64,000 nucleotides of DNA, from positions 3,406,543 to 3,470,542 of the forward strand of contig ML680055.1 of the NCBI GenBank assembly GCA_007922225.1. The letters run 5' to 3'. Below the pieces are notes generated by a model that worked only from the letters and a program-made list of their open reading frames with translations, was not told the origin of the DNA and searched no databases. A program made the position numbers and the translations under genes. Positions 1 through 9,898 of the stretch are shown in pieces (the stretch's first letter is position 1; every line of letters begins with the position of its first letter). This DNA is from Emydura subglobosa (lineage: Eukaryota > Chordata > Testudines > Chelidae).

Positions 1-932
1 ATCACACAGGAGCACAAGCCAGAGATGTTCTCTTGCCCCCCCGCAAACTCCACAGTGAACAGAATAACTCCAGGGAAGCCATTCAGATGAACGCAGGTGT
101 AAACGGACAGCCATGCTTTCATGACGGCCCAGTGAAACTATGCCTTCTACATGCTGCCCTGAATTCAGTAATCAAAGATGCCTGCAATTATTAAGAGCAC
201 CCACTAATTACATTAACATGCCACAGTAAATTCCAAGTGACTATTTTGTGCATCAGCACAGGCTGTGGGTGGTAAGGAGCTGATGGTCCCACAGCAAGTA
301 TGTGTTGAGCACAGAGACTGCATGAATAGAAAAGCCAAGACCCCATATCTTAGGCTACTTAGGAACAAGAAGGCAAGTCAGCCTTAACTCTGCGCTAAAT
401 CCTAAATGTTTGCATTATTGCGATGGAATATTTAGCTACAGTATGTTCCGCTACAGCACTGCCAGCGTCTCATACACCTCTCTGCAGCATGCTGTTTTAA
501 TTCTACCTTACCTTGGGCAAAATCCTTGGGGCAGGAAAATAAAAGGGATCATGGAAATTATCTGATTTTAGACCAGCATCAGTAAACTTTGCAAAAGGAA
601 TTTCAAGGCTGGCAGCAGCCCCCAGACGCACATGCTGCTCCAGAATTATCCTCGTTATCACCTCCAACTAGTCATGGCACTCAGAGTAAAACCTTTGGCC
701 CTTCAGGTGCTGCGGATATCATGGAAGCAACGGCAAGGTGACGGATTGCTGCTAGCTCCAACAGGTTGCCCAACACACGCTGGTTGCATGTAATGTAGAT
801 GAATTCCTCATCTGCAGCAAGCATCTGACAGGCAGAATAGCGCCACTATGCCAATTACCTGGTGCTGGAGATGAGCAAGGGAGCAGATATTCCCTCTATG
901 TACTCTTAGGTGGGTAAATGACCCATAAACTA

Positions 933-1600
933 CAGAGACAAGGTGAGGTAATATCTTTTACTGGATCAACTTCTGTTGGCAAGAGAGACAAGTTTTCAAG
1001 CTACACAGAGGTCTTCTTCAGGTCTGGGAAAAGTAGTCAGAGTGTCACAGCTAAATAAAAGGTGGAGCAGATTGTATTAGTAGTTAACACATATTTCAAG
1101 GGACCATTCATACTGAAGTGATCCGTTAATAGCTCTCCAGTCACAGTGAGGAAGCAGGGAGCACCTGGGAGAATGGGGTTGTTAGTGGGTTACAGATTGT
1201 TGTAATGAGTCATAAATCCAGTGTATGTTCAGTGCATGGTTTTTAGTGTCTAGCAAAACTGGGAATTTAAGCTCCCTGGATTGTCTTTTGCAAGCATTAT
1301 GCAGGTTTCCTTTGAGGCTGAGGACTAATGGGTCAGATACAGAGTGCCCACGTTGTGAAAAGTGTTCACCCACAGGCGATATGGTGTTTGTGTCTCTTAT
1401 GGTCCCTTGAAATTTGTGTTGACTATGCTAAACAAATCTGTTCAAACCTTGTTTTGGCTGTGACACTGAGTTAGTCTCCCACACCTGAAGAAGAGCTCTG
1501 CGTAACCTCAAAAGCTTGTCTCTCTCACCAACAGAAGATAAAAGATATTACCTCACCCACCTTTTCTCTCTCATATCCTGGGACTAACACGGCTACAACA
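933..1600 (-). mobile_element. Penelope-like element remnant with inverted terminal arms
   Basis: Two arms of roughly 100 bp are reverse complements of each other. The left arm (933-1030) reads GTGAGGTAATATCTTTTACT to CTTCTTCAGGTCTG. The right arm (1481-1600) reads ACCTGAAGAAGAGCTCT to GATATTACCTCACCC. Between them, a minus-strand frame encodes a peptide like the C-terminal end of Penelope GIY-YIG endonucleases. Penelope elements carry repeats in direct or inverted arrangement, which fits. No reverse transcriptase is present, so this is a heavily truncated copy. The interval 1040-1180 is non-coding element sequence. Confidence 0.65.
1182..1373 (-). pseudogene. C-terminal GIY-YIG-like fragment of a Penelope-like protein
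   Basis: The 63-codon open frame begins MGEHFSQRGHSVSD, then VLSLKGNL, then RELKFPVLLDT, then ALNI. The GEHF-x-x-x-GHS pattern, a KGN(L/F) strand, an RE-x-KF helix and a final GLN-like motif are the order I know from the end of Penelope (Neptune-type) endonuclease domains. The N-terminal GIY and YIG strands and the whole reverse transcriptase are missing. The fragment lies between the inverted arms, as expected for the 3' coding end. Recognition rests on motif order only. Confidence 0.6.
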
Positions 1601-1914
1601 ACACTCCGTAAACCACACAGCAGGCAACAGATCACTAAACAGCTCTCCATTATTTACAGGAGTGAGGGAGGAGTGGAAAGGGAAAAAAAGGAGGTTGAGT
1701 CTAAGATTGATCCTCAACATGATTTAGGCACCTAACTCCCATGGGCTGGGGCCTCGGCTCTGAAACCCAGTGAGGTGGGTGGGTCTCAGATCCCAGGCTC
1801 CCGCCAAGTGAGAAAGTCTATGGTGCTATTTGTAGTGCAAGCCCTTCAAGCCCAAGTCAGGTGACCCCAGCTCTGACACTTGCTGCTGTGTTTTTTTTAA
1901 AGAAATGTTTGCAG

Positions 1915-2038
1915 TGTAGCAAAGTAACTTGCCAAAGGACACACAGGAAATCTGTGGCAGAGCCAGGGAGTCTGCCAACTCCCAGGCCAGCTCCCAAAGC
2001 ACTGGAGCATCCTTCTCCTCTGCTCAGCTGCCAGTTGT
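1915..2038 (+). repeat. MIR / CORE-SINE-like fragment
   Basis: AAGTAACTTGCCAAAGGACAC followed by AGGAAATCTGTGGCAGAGCC and an ACTCCCAGGCC stretch is the conserved centre of amniote MIR SINEs (ACTTGCCCAAGGTCACACAG, TGGCAGAGC). The ends are not defined. Confidence 0.6.
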
Positions 2039-2331
2039 GAAAGCCTCTCCACCCGTGGCCTGAGTCAAGCTTCTGACGTTCCATTTCACCACATCAGCCA
2101 CATGCTGCTCACGTAGAGGCTGGGTCCTGGGGGGGACAGTATCGTACAGGAATCCAGGTTCTTGGTGGGGGGAGGGGGCTGTCTAAGTTCAATTCTGACA
2201 TTTGGTTTCAAGGAGCGGAATCAGGGTCTAACTAGGTCCATCTCTACAAATGCAGACCTGAAGTGCAAGAGATCCAAGTGTAAACCAAACCATTTTAGAG
2301 GAGTTTGTTCCCTCCCCCTCCCCCCCACTTT

Positions 2332-2523
2332 GGCCAGGTCTACACTATAACCTTACATCGGTATAACTCCTCGAAAAATCCACATCCCCTGAGCCACGCA
2401 GTTATCCCGATCTAACTCCTAGCGTACACAGCGCTAGGTCCTCCCGTCGACACCTCTTACAGAGGTGGATTAATGATGCCAACAGAAGCAGCGCAGCTGC
2501 ACCACTGCAGTGTAGACCTGCCC
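2332..2523. mobile_element. TIR MITE of the TCTACACT family (192 bp)
   Basis: The element starts GGCCAGGTCTACACT and ends AGTGTAGACCTGCCC, a clean terminal inverted repeat. The interior carries ATCGGTATAACTCC and a GCGTACACAGCGCTAGGTC block also found in the copies near 8387 and 38806. It is non-coding and non-autonomous. Superfamily is uncertain because no target duplication could be fixed. Confidence 0.7.
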
Positions 2524-2749
2524 TTAGTGATGACACACAGACGGAGGCAGCCCTGCCTGGAGAGCCACTGAATTGCAATGCGTATTTCAGACCCCCTCTG
2601 TCACAGCTGTCAGGTTATATACATTACCAGCTGCATTTCTACACTAATCTCAGTAGGAGTTGCAGACAGAGGCCATAATTATTGGCCTGGCTCCTCGTCC
2701 CACACTAACCCCTTAGAGGAGGCCTGCTAAGGATAAAGGGCTATCTTCA

Positions 2750-3420
2750 GTCATGTCATCGTAAGGAGCCTTTATGTAAAATCAATGTAATATTGCACAA
2801 ACATGTGTTAACCAATTTTTGATTGTGTTGCTCCACAATTACATGGGCTTTTGATCTTATTTGTGTGTGACCTAAATCAGACGGTTTGCTTGCAGCGTGC
2901 ATTTTCTATTGTGTTAAATAACAGCCGTCTGTAATGCGCCTTGATATTTTCCTAAGTGGATTGTAGCCTCGTCTTTTATGGATTTCATGCTGCTTTTAGT
3001 CTTTAAATGGAATTCTTCAGTGTATGTCTCATCTTTTTGTGAAACGTGTTACATAATTAATTGCTTTGCAATGGTTCGCTTTATCAGACATTTCCAGAAA
3101 ACAAACAGGCGCGTGTCTTTGACTGCATTTCCTATTTACAACACTGTGGTTGAAATGATTTCCTATTTGCATTGCTGGTGTAGGTCAATAACCAACAGCT
3201 ATAGGCCAGTGCAGTAAAATTAAGCAGGAATTGATTCCTTTTCAAATCAAATTCTCACTGCCATCATTTAGAGTATCTTTTCATATATTTGATCGGATTT
3301 CTGTCAGGTCCACTACAAAGCAACATAAAATGATCACGCACAGGTTTTTTTTGCAATCATTTGTTTGGGGGGACTCGTTCATGTATGTGCAATCAGTTGT
3401 GGCGTCCTGCTAGATTACTC
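2750..3420. other. Repeat-free AT-rich stretch, candidate conserved non-coding element
   Basis: No transposon ends or repeats were recognised. The sequence holds homeodomain-like TAATTA / CAATTA and ATTGCTTTGCAAT motifs and long unbroken complex sequence. Two short frames (2978-3217 and 3231-3413) show no family resemblance and are not called. Conservation is inferred from appearance only. Confidence 0.3.
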
Positions 3421-3493
3421 AGTTTTTCCTTATGTTCTTGGGAAGCAATTCCCCCCAAGCTTTAGTTCCTTAATCTCATATTTTAACTTCAAG

Positions 3494-3690
3494 CAGTGGT
3501 GCCAATGCTCATGATTTTCTCAGAATATTTAGAGCTTTTTCTTAAAGCCCCAGCTCTTGGAGTCATATGAATACTTCAGAATTACAGCTTTCATTTTTTA
3601 AAAAAAGTGTCTAGCCCTCCTGATTATACATAAATGCTGGAAAACCCCTAAAGGTTCAAACTGCAAGAGCCAAATAAAAAGAATTTCAGG
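3494..3690 (-). repeat. GTTGCCAAC-family repeat, truncated copy
   Basis: It begins CAGTGGTGCCAATGCTCATG, then TTAAAGCCCCAGCTCTTGGA and TCTAGCCCTCC. These blocks, in the same order, are the reverse complement of the repeats near 9608 and 13472. The far end is missing. Confidence 0.55.
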
Positions 3691-3702
3691 GGTATTGCTG
3701 CA

Positions 3703-3855
3703 TGGCCTTTTGGTCTCCTTCTTGGCGGGTTAGCACCAGCAGGCAGATGTCCTTGGAATGATGAAACAGGCACAAGCTCAGTAACTGCAGAACTTGTAAT
3801 TAATATGCTAAGAATGTTCACTCCAAGAAGCCCTTTCACTCCCTCTGATCTCCCT
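3703..3855 (-). repeat. 3' LTR (partial) of the 3.7-6.9 kb retro-element
   Basis: It starts TGGCCTTTTGGTCTCCTTC on the plus strand. The next block, GGCGGGTTAGCACCAGCAGG and GCTCAGTAACTGCAGA, matches the solo LTR at 28524 closely. Similarity fades after about 3800, so this copy is truncated or rearranged. Confidence 0.6.
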
Positions 3856-4383
3856 GTCAGGGTTAATTCCTGAGTCCGTCATCTTCACCGGCACCAGCCA
3901 TGCCCTTTTGGTGCTGTGTGTGGATGTGCCACACCCAGAGATCCAGCCAGTATTGTGACCTGGTGACACTGCTCCCCCTTTTGAAACGGACGCATCCTTG
4001 CTTCTAATCAACAGGACAACCTATGTAAACACAATCTTCATGCCAAACTCGGCTCCCAATACCAATCTTTGGAAGAAAAGGCTATTGTATAGGCAGGCAT
4101 GCTCTGCGGTGGAACCTAGCAACTTCCTGGCAGCCCAATCAGTGCAGATTGGGCATCCATTACCAGCCAGTAGAGCTTGGGTCATCCCTGACTGTGAACT
4201 TCTCTATTCCAAAATGTCTTCCGCCTGGTCATATGTTAGTACTTGCAACATCTGCAGCACAAACACAAGGCAATGATGGGCTTCCCTGGTCTACTGTTGG
4301 AACCCTGCGTATTTGGCCAGATAGCAAACAGGCCCACTTTATTTTGCTGTAACAGGATTTCTGTCTTGCTCAGATTTCATCAT

Positions 4384-4612
4384 CACAGAATCATAGAAGA
4401 TGAGGATTGGAAGGGACCCTTGGAGATCGTCTAATCCAACCCCCATGCACAAAGCAGGACCAGCCCCAACTAAATCATCCCAGCCAGGGCTTTGTCAAGC
4501 CTCAACTTAAAAACCTCTAAAGATGGAGATTCCACCACCTCCCTAGGTAACCCATTCCAGTGCTTCACCACCCTCCTAGGGAAAAGGTTTGTTCTAATAT
4601 CCAACCTCCTGA
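4384..4612 (-). mobile_element. CR1 LINE 3' end, 5'-truncated
   Basis: Read on the plus strand it starts CACAGAATCATAGAAGATGAGG, then GGAAGGGACC, CAGGGCTTTGTCAAGCC, GATGGAGATTCCACCACCTCC and CACCACCCTCCTAGGGAAA. This is the reverse complement of the standard sauropsid CR1 tail. It is inserted in the LTR element. Confidence 0.9.
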
Positions 4613-4880
4613 CACACTACATCATCCCTCTCAGGAATCACGGAGGCGAGTGGCAGCACGGAGCATCCATCTTGAGTCTCACTGGAATGAGAGATATGGC
4701 ACCTGTGTGTCCATAAACCTTTTTGTCAAAGTCTGCCTGGGAGTGTCTGGGCCCATTTTGATAAGTGAGCAGAGCTTAGCTGCTCAGTGTTCTTGTTTAT
4801 CTCCTCCTCTCCAGAACAATGAGAAAACCCCTCTAATTCGGTGCACTGCTTTAGTTTCGGAGGTTGTGTTGCTAAATTAG

Positions 4881-5400
4881 CTACCCAGGCCAGTCTAGCC
4901 ACCTCTTTTGTATCTCATCATGCTTTCCCAGTGATCCACCAGATGGCTCCATTTCACTATCTGGTCTGTCATTACTGTCTCTACCTATGACCCGGCCTGG
5001 AATTACCCCTCCCGTCTTTGAGCGGATAATAGCATCCTCTAGCACAGTTACCTTATTTGCCCCAGTGGCATCATTCCCACAAATTATAGGAAGGCCTTTT
5101 CCACTCCTAATGCACGTTTTATCTCTCACTCCAGATCTCATCAGAAAATCAGTCCCAACCAAAGCCCCTTGATGAGAGTCCTGTGCCATGATAAAATCCC
5201 ATACCAATTTAAGATTGTTCGTTTCTATAGCGGTTTGCCAATTACACATGATATTCAGTCTTTGGCCATGTGCCACCCTGGCCCAGCCAGAGTAGGGAAT
5301 TAATTTCTGTGCCCTCTCCCTGGAAGCTTCTTTTCATCACCTTTCAGTTAACGTCGAAACTCATGCCCCAGAATCAGTTAGGATCTCACATGAAACCTCC
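4881..5400 (-). pseudogene. Retro-element aspartic protease / pol start remnant
   Basis: On the minus strand the frame reads LTDSGA then VSTLTE (DSG at 5364-5375), like the flap-proximal active site of retroviral and gypsy proteases (normally DTGA or DSGA). Downstream, ALVGTDFLM resembles the family motif LG-x-DFL. A stop follows DSGA directly and the segment after it is open from 5276 to 4881, so the gene is broken. It lies between the zinc knuckle and the distal pol region, as in a normal gag-pro-pol order. Confidence 0.55.
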
Positions 5401-5449
5401 GCAATTTTCCCGGGCAGATAGAGGCTTTGGTGGCCTAGAATTTGCCGAT

Positions 5450-6510
5450 AGATAGCTTGTGGCTCTGTTCCCTGCACCAGTCTGTCCATTGTCAGGCGTA
5501 GTCAGAGCACAATCCTGTTGAACATGACCAGACTTGCCCGATTTCCAGCAGGCCTGGTCCTCTATGCCAGGGGTCTCCAAACTACAGCCCGTGGGCTGCA
5601 TCCAGCCTGCCAACACATTTTGACCGGCCCGCTCCCTCCTCCCGGCCCCTTCCCCTGGCCCCTCTACCACATGGGCCCAGCATGCCGCTCCCGGCCCCAG
5701 CAGCACCCCGTGGTGGCTGCTGCCCCCTCCCAACCCTGCCCCGTCCCCCTCCCCCCTCCAACGTGACATGGGCCCAGCCGCTCCGGCGCACCATAAAAGG
5801 AAGACTGAAGGATGTGGCTCTCGCAGCTGAAAGTTTGGAGACCCCTGCTCTATGGCTTTCAGTAATTCGCTCCAGTGCCCCTTCGAACACTGATCGGGGT
5901 GTTGCCTTGTTTCTGTTGACTGGAAAACTGCCTGCCTCCACCTCAGTTTCTTTTGTTGCTGTGGAATTCAGATATAAAGGCGTCTGCCATTCCAGCTAAT
6001 GCTATCTGACTTCCTTGGTCAGTAACTGCACCGCTTCCTGCAGACTTTTAATAGTATTATCGAGCCCTTTCTTCTCATGACTGTGTCCCTGAGCACCATG
6101 GCCCTGGATCCAGAGGTGTCGCTCCCTCATGTCTCCACAGCTCCTGGATCCGCTCCAGTTCGCTCGCTAACGTGATGGCTTCATCGAGGATCTGCAGTGC
6201 TGCGCACCGCAGCTGTATGCAGACATCCCCCTGGCCTGCATTAGCAAGGAAGTGGTCTCGCGCTAGGCCGCCCTGTCCTGCTGTCTCATCCTGGGGAGGC
6301 TAGTGTTGCTAGCCACCAGGGCTGATTTCCTGAGTCTCTGAGTATTTCTCTGGTCTGCGAGTGCTGGCTGTGAGCCCAGGCTTCATGGGACAGAGGTTCA
6401 AGCCGCAGCTCCAATGCCTCTTTCAGGGCTCTGCAATCCTTCTGTTCCCAACCTCTCAACAGCAGCACCAAAAAATCCACCTTCTCTTCCTCAGGCCACT
6501 GATTCACCCT
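5450..6510 (-). pseudogene. Gag remnant with nucleocapsid zinc knuckle
   Basis: The region from about 6507 down to 6000 holds gag-like wording in shifting frames: WPEEEKVDFLVLLLRGW, LARDHFLANA, and an LDEAITLASELERIQEL helix typical of the end of gypsy gag. At 5509-5550 a CCHC box reads CWKSGKSGHVQQDC. The second Cys is replaced by Ser, so the knuckle is defective. A hAT MITE separates the capsid-like and nucleocapsid-like parts. Several frameshifts and stops occur. Confidence 0.55.
5568..5847. mobile_element. hAT-type MITE, 280 bp
   Basis: The terminal inverted repeats are CAGGGGTCTCCAAACT and AGTTTGGAGACCCCTG. Flanks CTCTATGC (5560-5567) and CTCTATGG (5848-5855) form an 8-bp target duplication with one mismatch, diagnostic of hAT. 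The interior is C-rich and non-coding. It splits the gag remnant of the host retro-element, so it is younger than that element. Confidence 0.88.
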
Positions 6511-6703
6511 TGCAGCCCATTCGAAGGGTCTTATCCAGGAGCTCCAATCAACGGGTCAGACATAAACCCCAGGCATTTTGCTCTGCATCTTCTCATTCTA
6601 GAGGCTCTGGGCAGCACGTCACCCTCTTCGTTGCTGTCAACAGCCATTTTCCTTCCTTCCCCTGCTACTTGCTGATCTCACCTGCTGCCGCCAGCGTGTG
6701 GAG

Positions 6704-6930
6704 TGACCTTACGCTCGCCTTCCTGGTGGGTTAGTACAATCAATCTGAGTCCTGGAATGGTAACAGCCGAACCTGAATTTCGTACTGTAAGAGGGTGCAG
6801 AGGCAGCTCCCCTCCTGCTCCAAGCTCTTTCATTTGCCCTTTGCAAGATAGAAGCAGCCCTGTCTCCTCTGACCTTCCTGAGTCTGGGTCCTTCTCGTCT
6901 GGGAGCAGCCCGTCAGCGGATGTGCCACAG
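6704..6930 (-). repeat. 5' LTR of the 3.7-6.9 kb retro-element
   Basis: On the plus strand it starts TGACCTTACGCTCGCC. It shares CTTCCTGGTGGGTTAG, ACTGTAAGAGGG-GCAGAGGCAGCT and a TCTGGGAGCAGCC block, in order, with the solo LTR at 28524. The right end is approximate. Confidence 0.6.
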
Positions 6931-7949
6931 AGACCCAGCCAGCAAAGTCATTTGGTGACAGTATTCTTTTTAAAAAAGTTCCCAATTTTTAAGCCAATCT
7001 GTGATCTCTGGAGGAGCCTGACTGGGAGGGCTGTCAATACTGCTTCATTTCATGGCAATTTTGGCATGTTCCATATACCTGTTCCTGTCATTGAAAAATC
7101 CAGACTGAAGCAAAACTGTGTACGCTTTCTATTACAGAATCAGAAGTTCACTGTGCACGAATTTAGCCGCGCGACCACATAATGATCTTACATTTACAGA
7201 CAAGGCTGAAACCAAAGGTATGTTTTTCTGACAAAAGTGACTCATTAGCCGAGGTATTTCAGCTTCCCAAGATATCAATGGATGTTCAGCAAACGTCTTT
7301 TGAGACTATCAATATACTTCATTCTGTTTACCAGGTCAATAACAATTAAATCCTCTTTTGTTTTAAAAAGCACGGGAAGCTGTGACATGGTGGTTGGAGC
7401 CCTCAGAACAGCGCTATCTCGGAGCAGGGACCAATGTTTTCCTTCTGAGCCTTGACTGCTGGGTTTGCAAAGAGCAGCTTTAAAATGCAGAAATGCAGAG
7501 GCACTGAGCCAGCAGCAGGTTCCAGCTTTCAAGCGCCAGCTCTTTTCATGAGGCAAGAGGAGCGGAACACGCAACTACAGGTTTGCTAATTCCTGGCTGA
7601 GAGCAAAACACCCCTGAGGCTAAACCGACGGGTAAAACGGCGCTTGAGCTTTAGGGTGGTAAAAAACACAGGGCCAAATTCTGTCCCCTAATTCTGAGCT
7701 CCAGAGCCAGACTTTTTGTGGACCAAGGAAGCGCATCACAGGTATCTCTGGCCCACAGACGTCCTAACCGCAGACAAGTCCTTTTTTATTGGACAACCAT
7801 CATCAGTCAATACCTGGGGCTGAACGAGGGATCTTGAGAGCTAAGAGCATGTCGCACCGTGTGAGCTAAAGAGTCAGCCTATGTAGAGAAGGGTGTAACA
7901 GACTGCCACAGGGGTGGATGGAGGGGGCCTGTAACACACTGCTAGGTAA

Positions 7950-7966
7950 GTTACACACACACACAC
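7950..7966. repeat. (CA)n microsatellite
   Basis: A short run of about eight CA units lies in otherwise unrecognised intron sequence. Confidence 0.85.
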
Positions 7967-8386
7967 AGAGCCTCATAGAGCCAGGAGGAGTCACGTGTGT
8001 GCATCTGAGGATTGTAAACGGCATTCACTTGAGGAATTACTTTGGCTGAGTCGTTTGCGGCGGATTGTCTGAAGAGCACAGATGGGCCCATCTGTCCCAG
8101 CCTCTGGAACGAGATGGAGAAAACACCATAATGTGCTGTGGAGGGAAAGCCATGCGTGTCATGTCCTGGAAAGCAGGCACGGCTCGGTCATGCCGCCTCC
8201 TGAAATTTGCTCTCTGGGTTTGGAGAGCGTGTGGCTGTTTCTGTTGGAAAGGGGCTGGATGTTTTATGGAATGAGACCGAACCTTCCCACTGCATCTCAC
8301 TGGAGTGGAGGACCAGAAAAAACAGCCAAGCCTTTCTCTGTAGGATTAGCAAGAGGCTGATTAAAGCACCTCCCTGCTTAGCTGCG

Positions 8387-8648
8387 GGTTCGTCTATACC
8401 TACAGCACCGGTGCAGCTGTGCTGCTGTGACGCTCAGTGAAGATGTGACCTATGCTGACAGGAGAGCTTCTCCCCTCGGGGTAGGTACTCTGCCTCTCTG
8501 AGAGGCGGTAGCTAAGTCGGCGGGAGAAGCCTTCCCATTGACACGGCGCTGTTTACCCAGGGGTTATGTCAGCATAACTACATCACGCAGGGGTGTGGAA
8601 AATCCACACCCTGAGCAACATAGGTAAGTTTGTAGTGCAGACCAGGGC
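8387..8648. mobile_element. TCTACACT-family MITE, degenerate
   Basis: The left end is GTTCGTCTATACCTACAGC and the right end GTAGTGCAGACCAGGGC, which form a decayed inverted repeat. The interior TCAGCATAACTACATC and GGGTGTGGAAAATCCACACC match the copies near 16167 and 38806. Confidence 0.6.
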
Positions 8649-8759
8649 TAAGGCTCCGGCATCCCCTGTCTAATAGAATGTGCCAGAAGCCTGGGCAGAG
8701 AGAAAGACACCCAATGGTTCTGCGTGTACTGAAGGTCAGTGGCAAAGCTTCTCTTAAGA

Positions 8760-9055
8760 AAAGGAAGGTCTTTGCTTGGTCCCAATACGCAGAAGTGGAG
8801 CAGATTTAATTCCAAATACATTTTAATGCAAATATCTGAAAATCATCAACTTCTTCAATTACCTGCCGAGACCTAAGTTCAGTGTTTCCATAGTAACAGC
8901 AACTGTTAATCATCGTGACTCGTATTTATATCTTGGTAATGTCCAGAGGGCCCAATTAGGCCTGATTGTATCAGGTGCTGAAAGTGTGATCCCTAGCTGA
9001 TGATCAGACATCTGTATTTTAAGTGGTTCAAAAAGGGGAAAAAGTAATGAAGTTA
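8760..9055. other. AT-rich unique stretch, weak candidate conserved element
   Basis: It contains TTTAATGCAAATATCTG (an octamer ATGCAAAT), CAATTA and CCATAGTAACAGC (an X-box-like motif). No repeat ends were seen. Function is not claimed. Confidence 0.2.
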
Positions 9056-9399
9056 ATTTCAACTTCTAAACACATGCTCGTACTTTTATTTGCACTGACT
9101 GCAGTATCCTACGTTCCACTGAATTCTGTGGGGCTATTGGAGAACGGTGCCTTATCTCCAGTCGGAATTTACATCGAGATAGCTTTCTTGACATAAACAC
9201 ACACTTTTTGTGCACTGAACGCATATCCCAAAACGCTACTCAATCAGTGGTACGGATCAGAATCCAGAGCAATGTACAAACTGTTAGAAAGTCAGGGAAA
9301 CAAGCAAGAAGCTTGCTGGGAGCAAAAAGGCTAGTGCAAACGCAACGTGTTTAAGTCACAAGCAGCTCTTGGTGAAGTCACAGGGAATACATCGACACT

Positions 9400-9565
9400 A
9401 TGGTAAAAAACCCACAGCGCTGAATTTCAGAGCCCAGGTCAGCAGGCTCGGGCTGTAGGGTTCCAAAAGTGCTGAATGTCAACACTGCAATTTTATAGCC
9501 CCACAGCCCACGCCTGCGTCTGCTGAACCAGGTCAGCTGTGGCCATGTGGTGTAGACATATCCAA
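9400..9565. repeat. Palindromic MITE (GGCTCGGGCT family), degenerate
   Basis: GAGCCCAGGTCAGCAGGCTCGGGCTGTAGGG is followed by an inverse-like half containing TATAGCCCCACAGCCCACG and AGGTCAGCTGTGGCCATG, ending GTGTAGACATATCC. The same building blocks form the clearer palindrome at 23075-23325. Confidence 0.5.
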
Positions 9566-9607
9566 GTTCGCTTAGCAACTAGCTGAGGGATTCTAGAAAC
9601 TGAAAGA

Positions 9608-9898
9608 AGTGTGTTGCCAACTATGAGAGCTCAAACGTCATGAGTCAGGCCTCAAAAATCATGACTTTTCAAAAACTAATACATTTGGGGTTCGTTGTAT
9701 TTACTTTCTGGTTTCTGAGCCTTTAGCTCACACTTGGGTCACGTCTTCAAGGTTTTCTCTGCAAAAGGCTAGAAGCGTACCTTTTGTAAAATGAAATTTG
9801 GGATTCTCATCTAATCCCAGGACTCCAGGAGCTGGGGTTTAAGAAATACACCAAACACTGCAAGACTCGTAATAAAATCCCAAGAGCTGGCAGCACTG
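9608..9898. repeat. GTTGCCAAC-family TIR repeat (about 290 bp)
   Basis: The left end GTGTTGCCAACTATGAGAGC and the right end GAGCTGGCAGCACTG are inverse. The interior shares GGACTCCAGGAGCTGGGGTTT-AA and CAAGACTCGTAATAAAATC with the copy at 13472. It is non-coding and probably a non-autonomous DNA transposon. Superfamily is unresolved. Confidence 0.6.

Larger units (their letters stand above)
3703..6930 (-). mobile_element. Decayed LTR retrotransposon / endogenous retro-element with gag and protease remnants
   Basis: Two similar terminal segments in the same orientation (about 3703-3855 and 6704-6930) flank minus-strand coding remnants. In coding order these are a gag-like segment, a zinc knuckle near 5530 and an aspartic protease with DSGA near 5370. 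A purine-rich run on the coding strand at about 3830-3856 sits where a polypurine tract is expected. No reverse transcriptase, RNase H or integrase was recognised between the protease and the distal LTR, so much of pol is deleted or unreadable. A CR1 (4384-4612) and a hAT MITE (5568-5847) are inserted in it. A single knuckle and gypsy-like gag wording suggest Ty3/Gypsy, but an endogenous retrovirus is not excluded. Confidence 0.7.
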
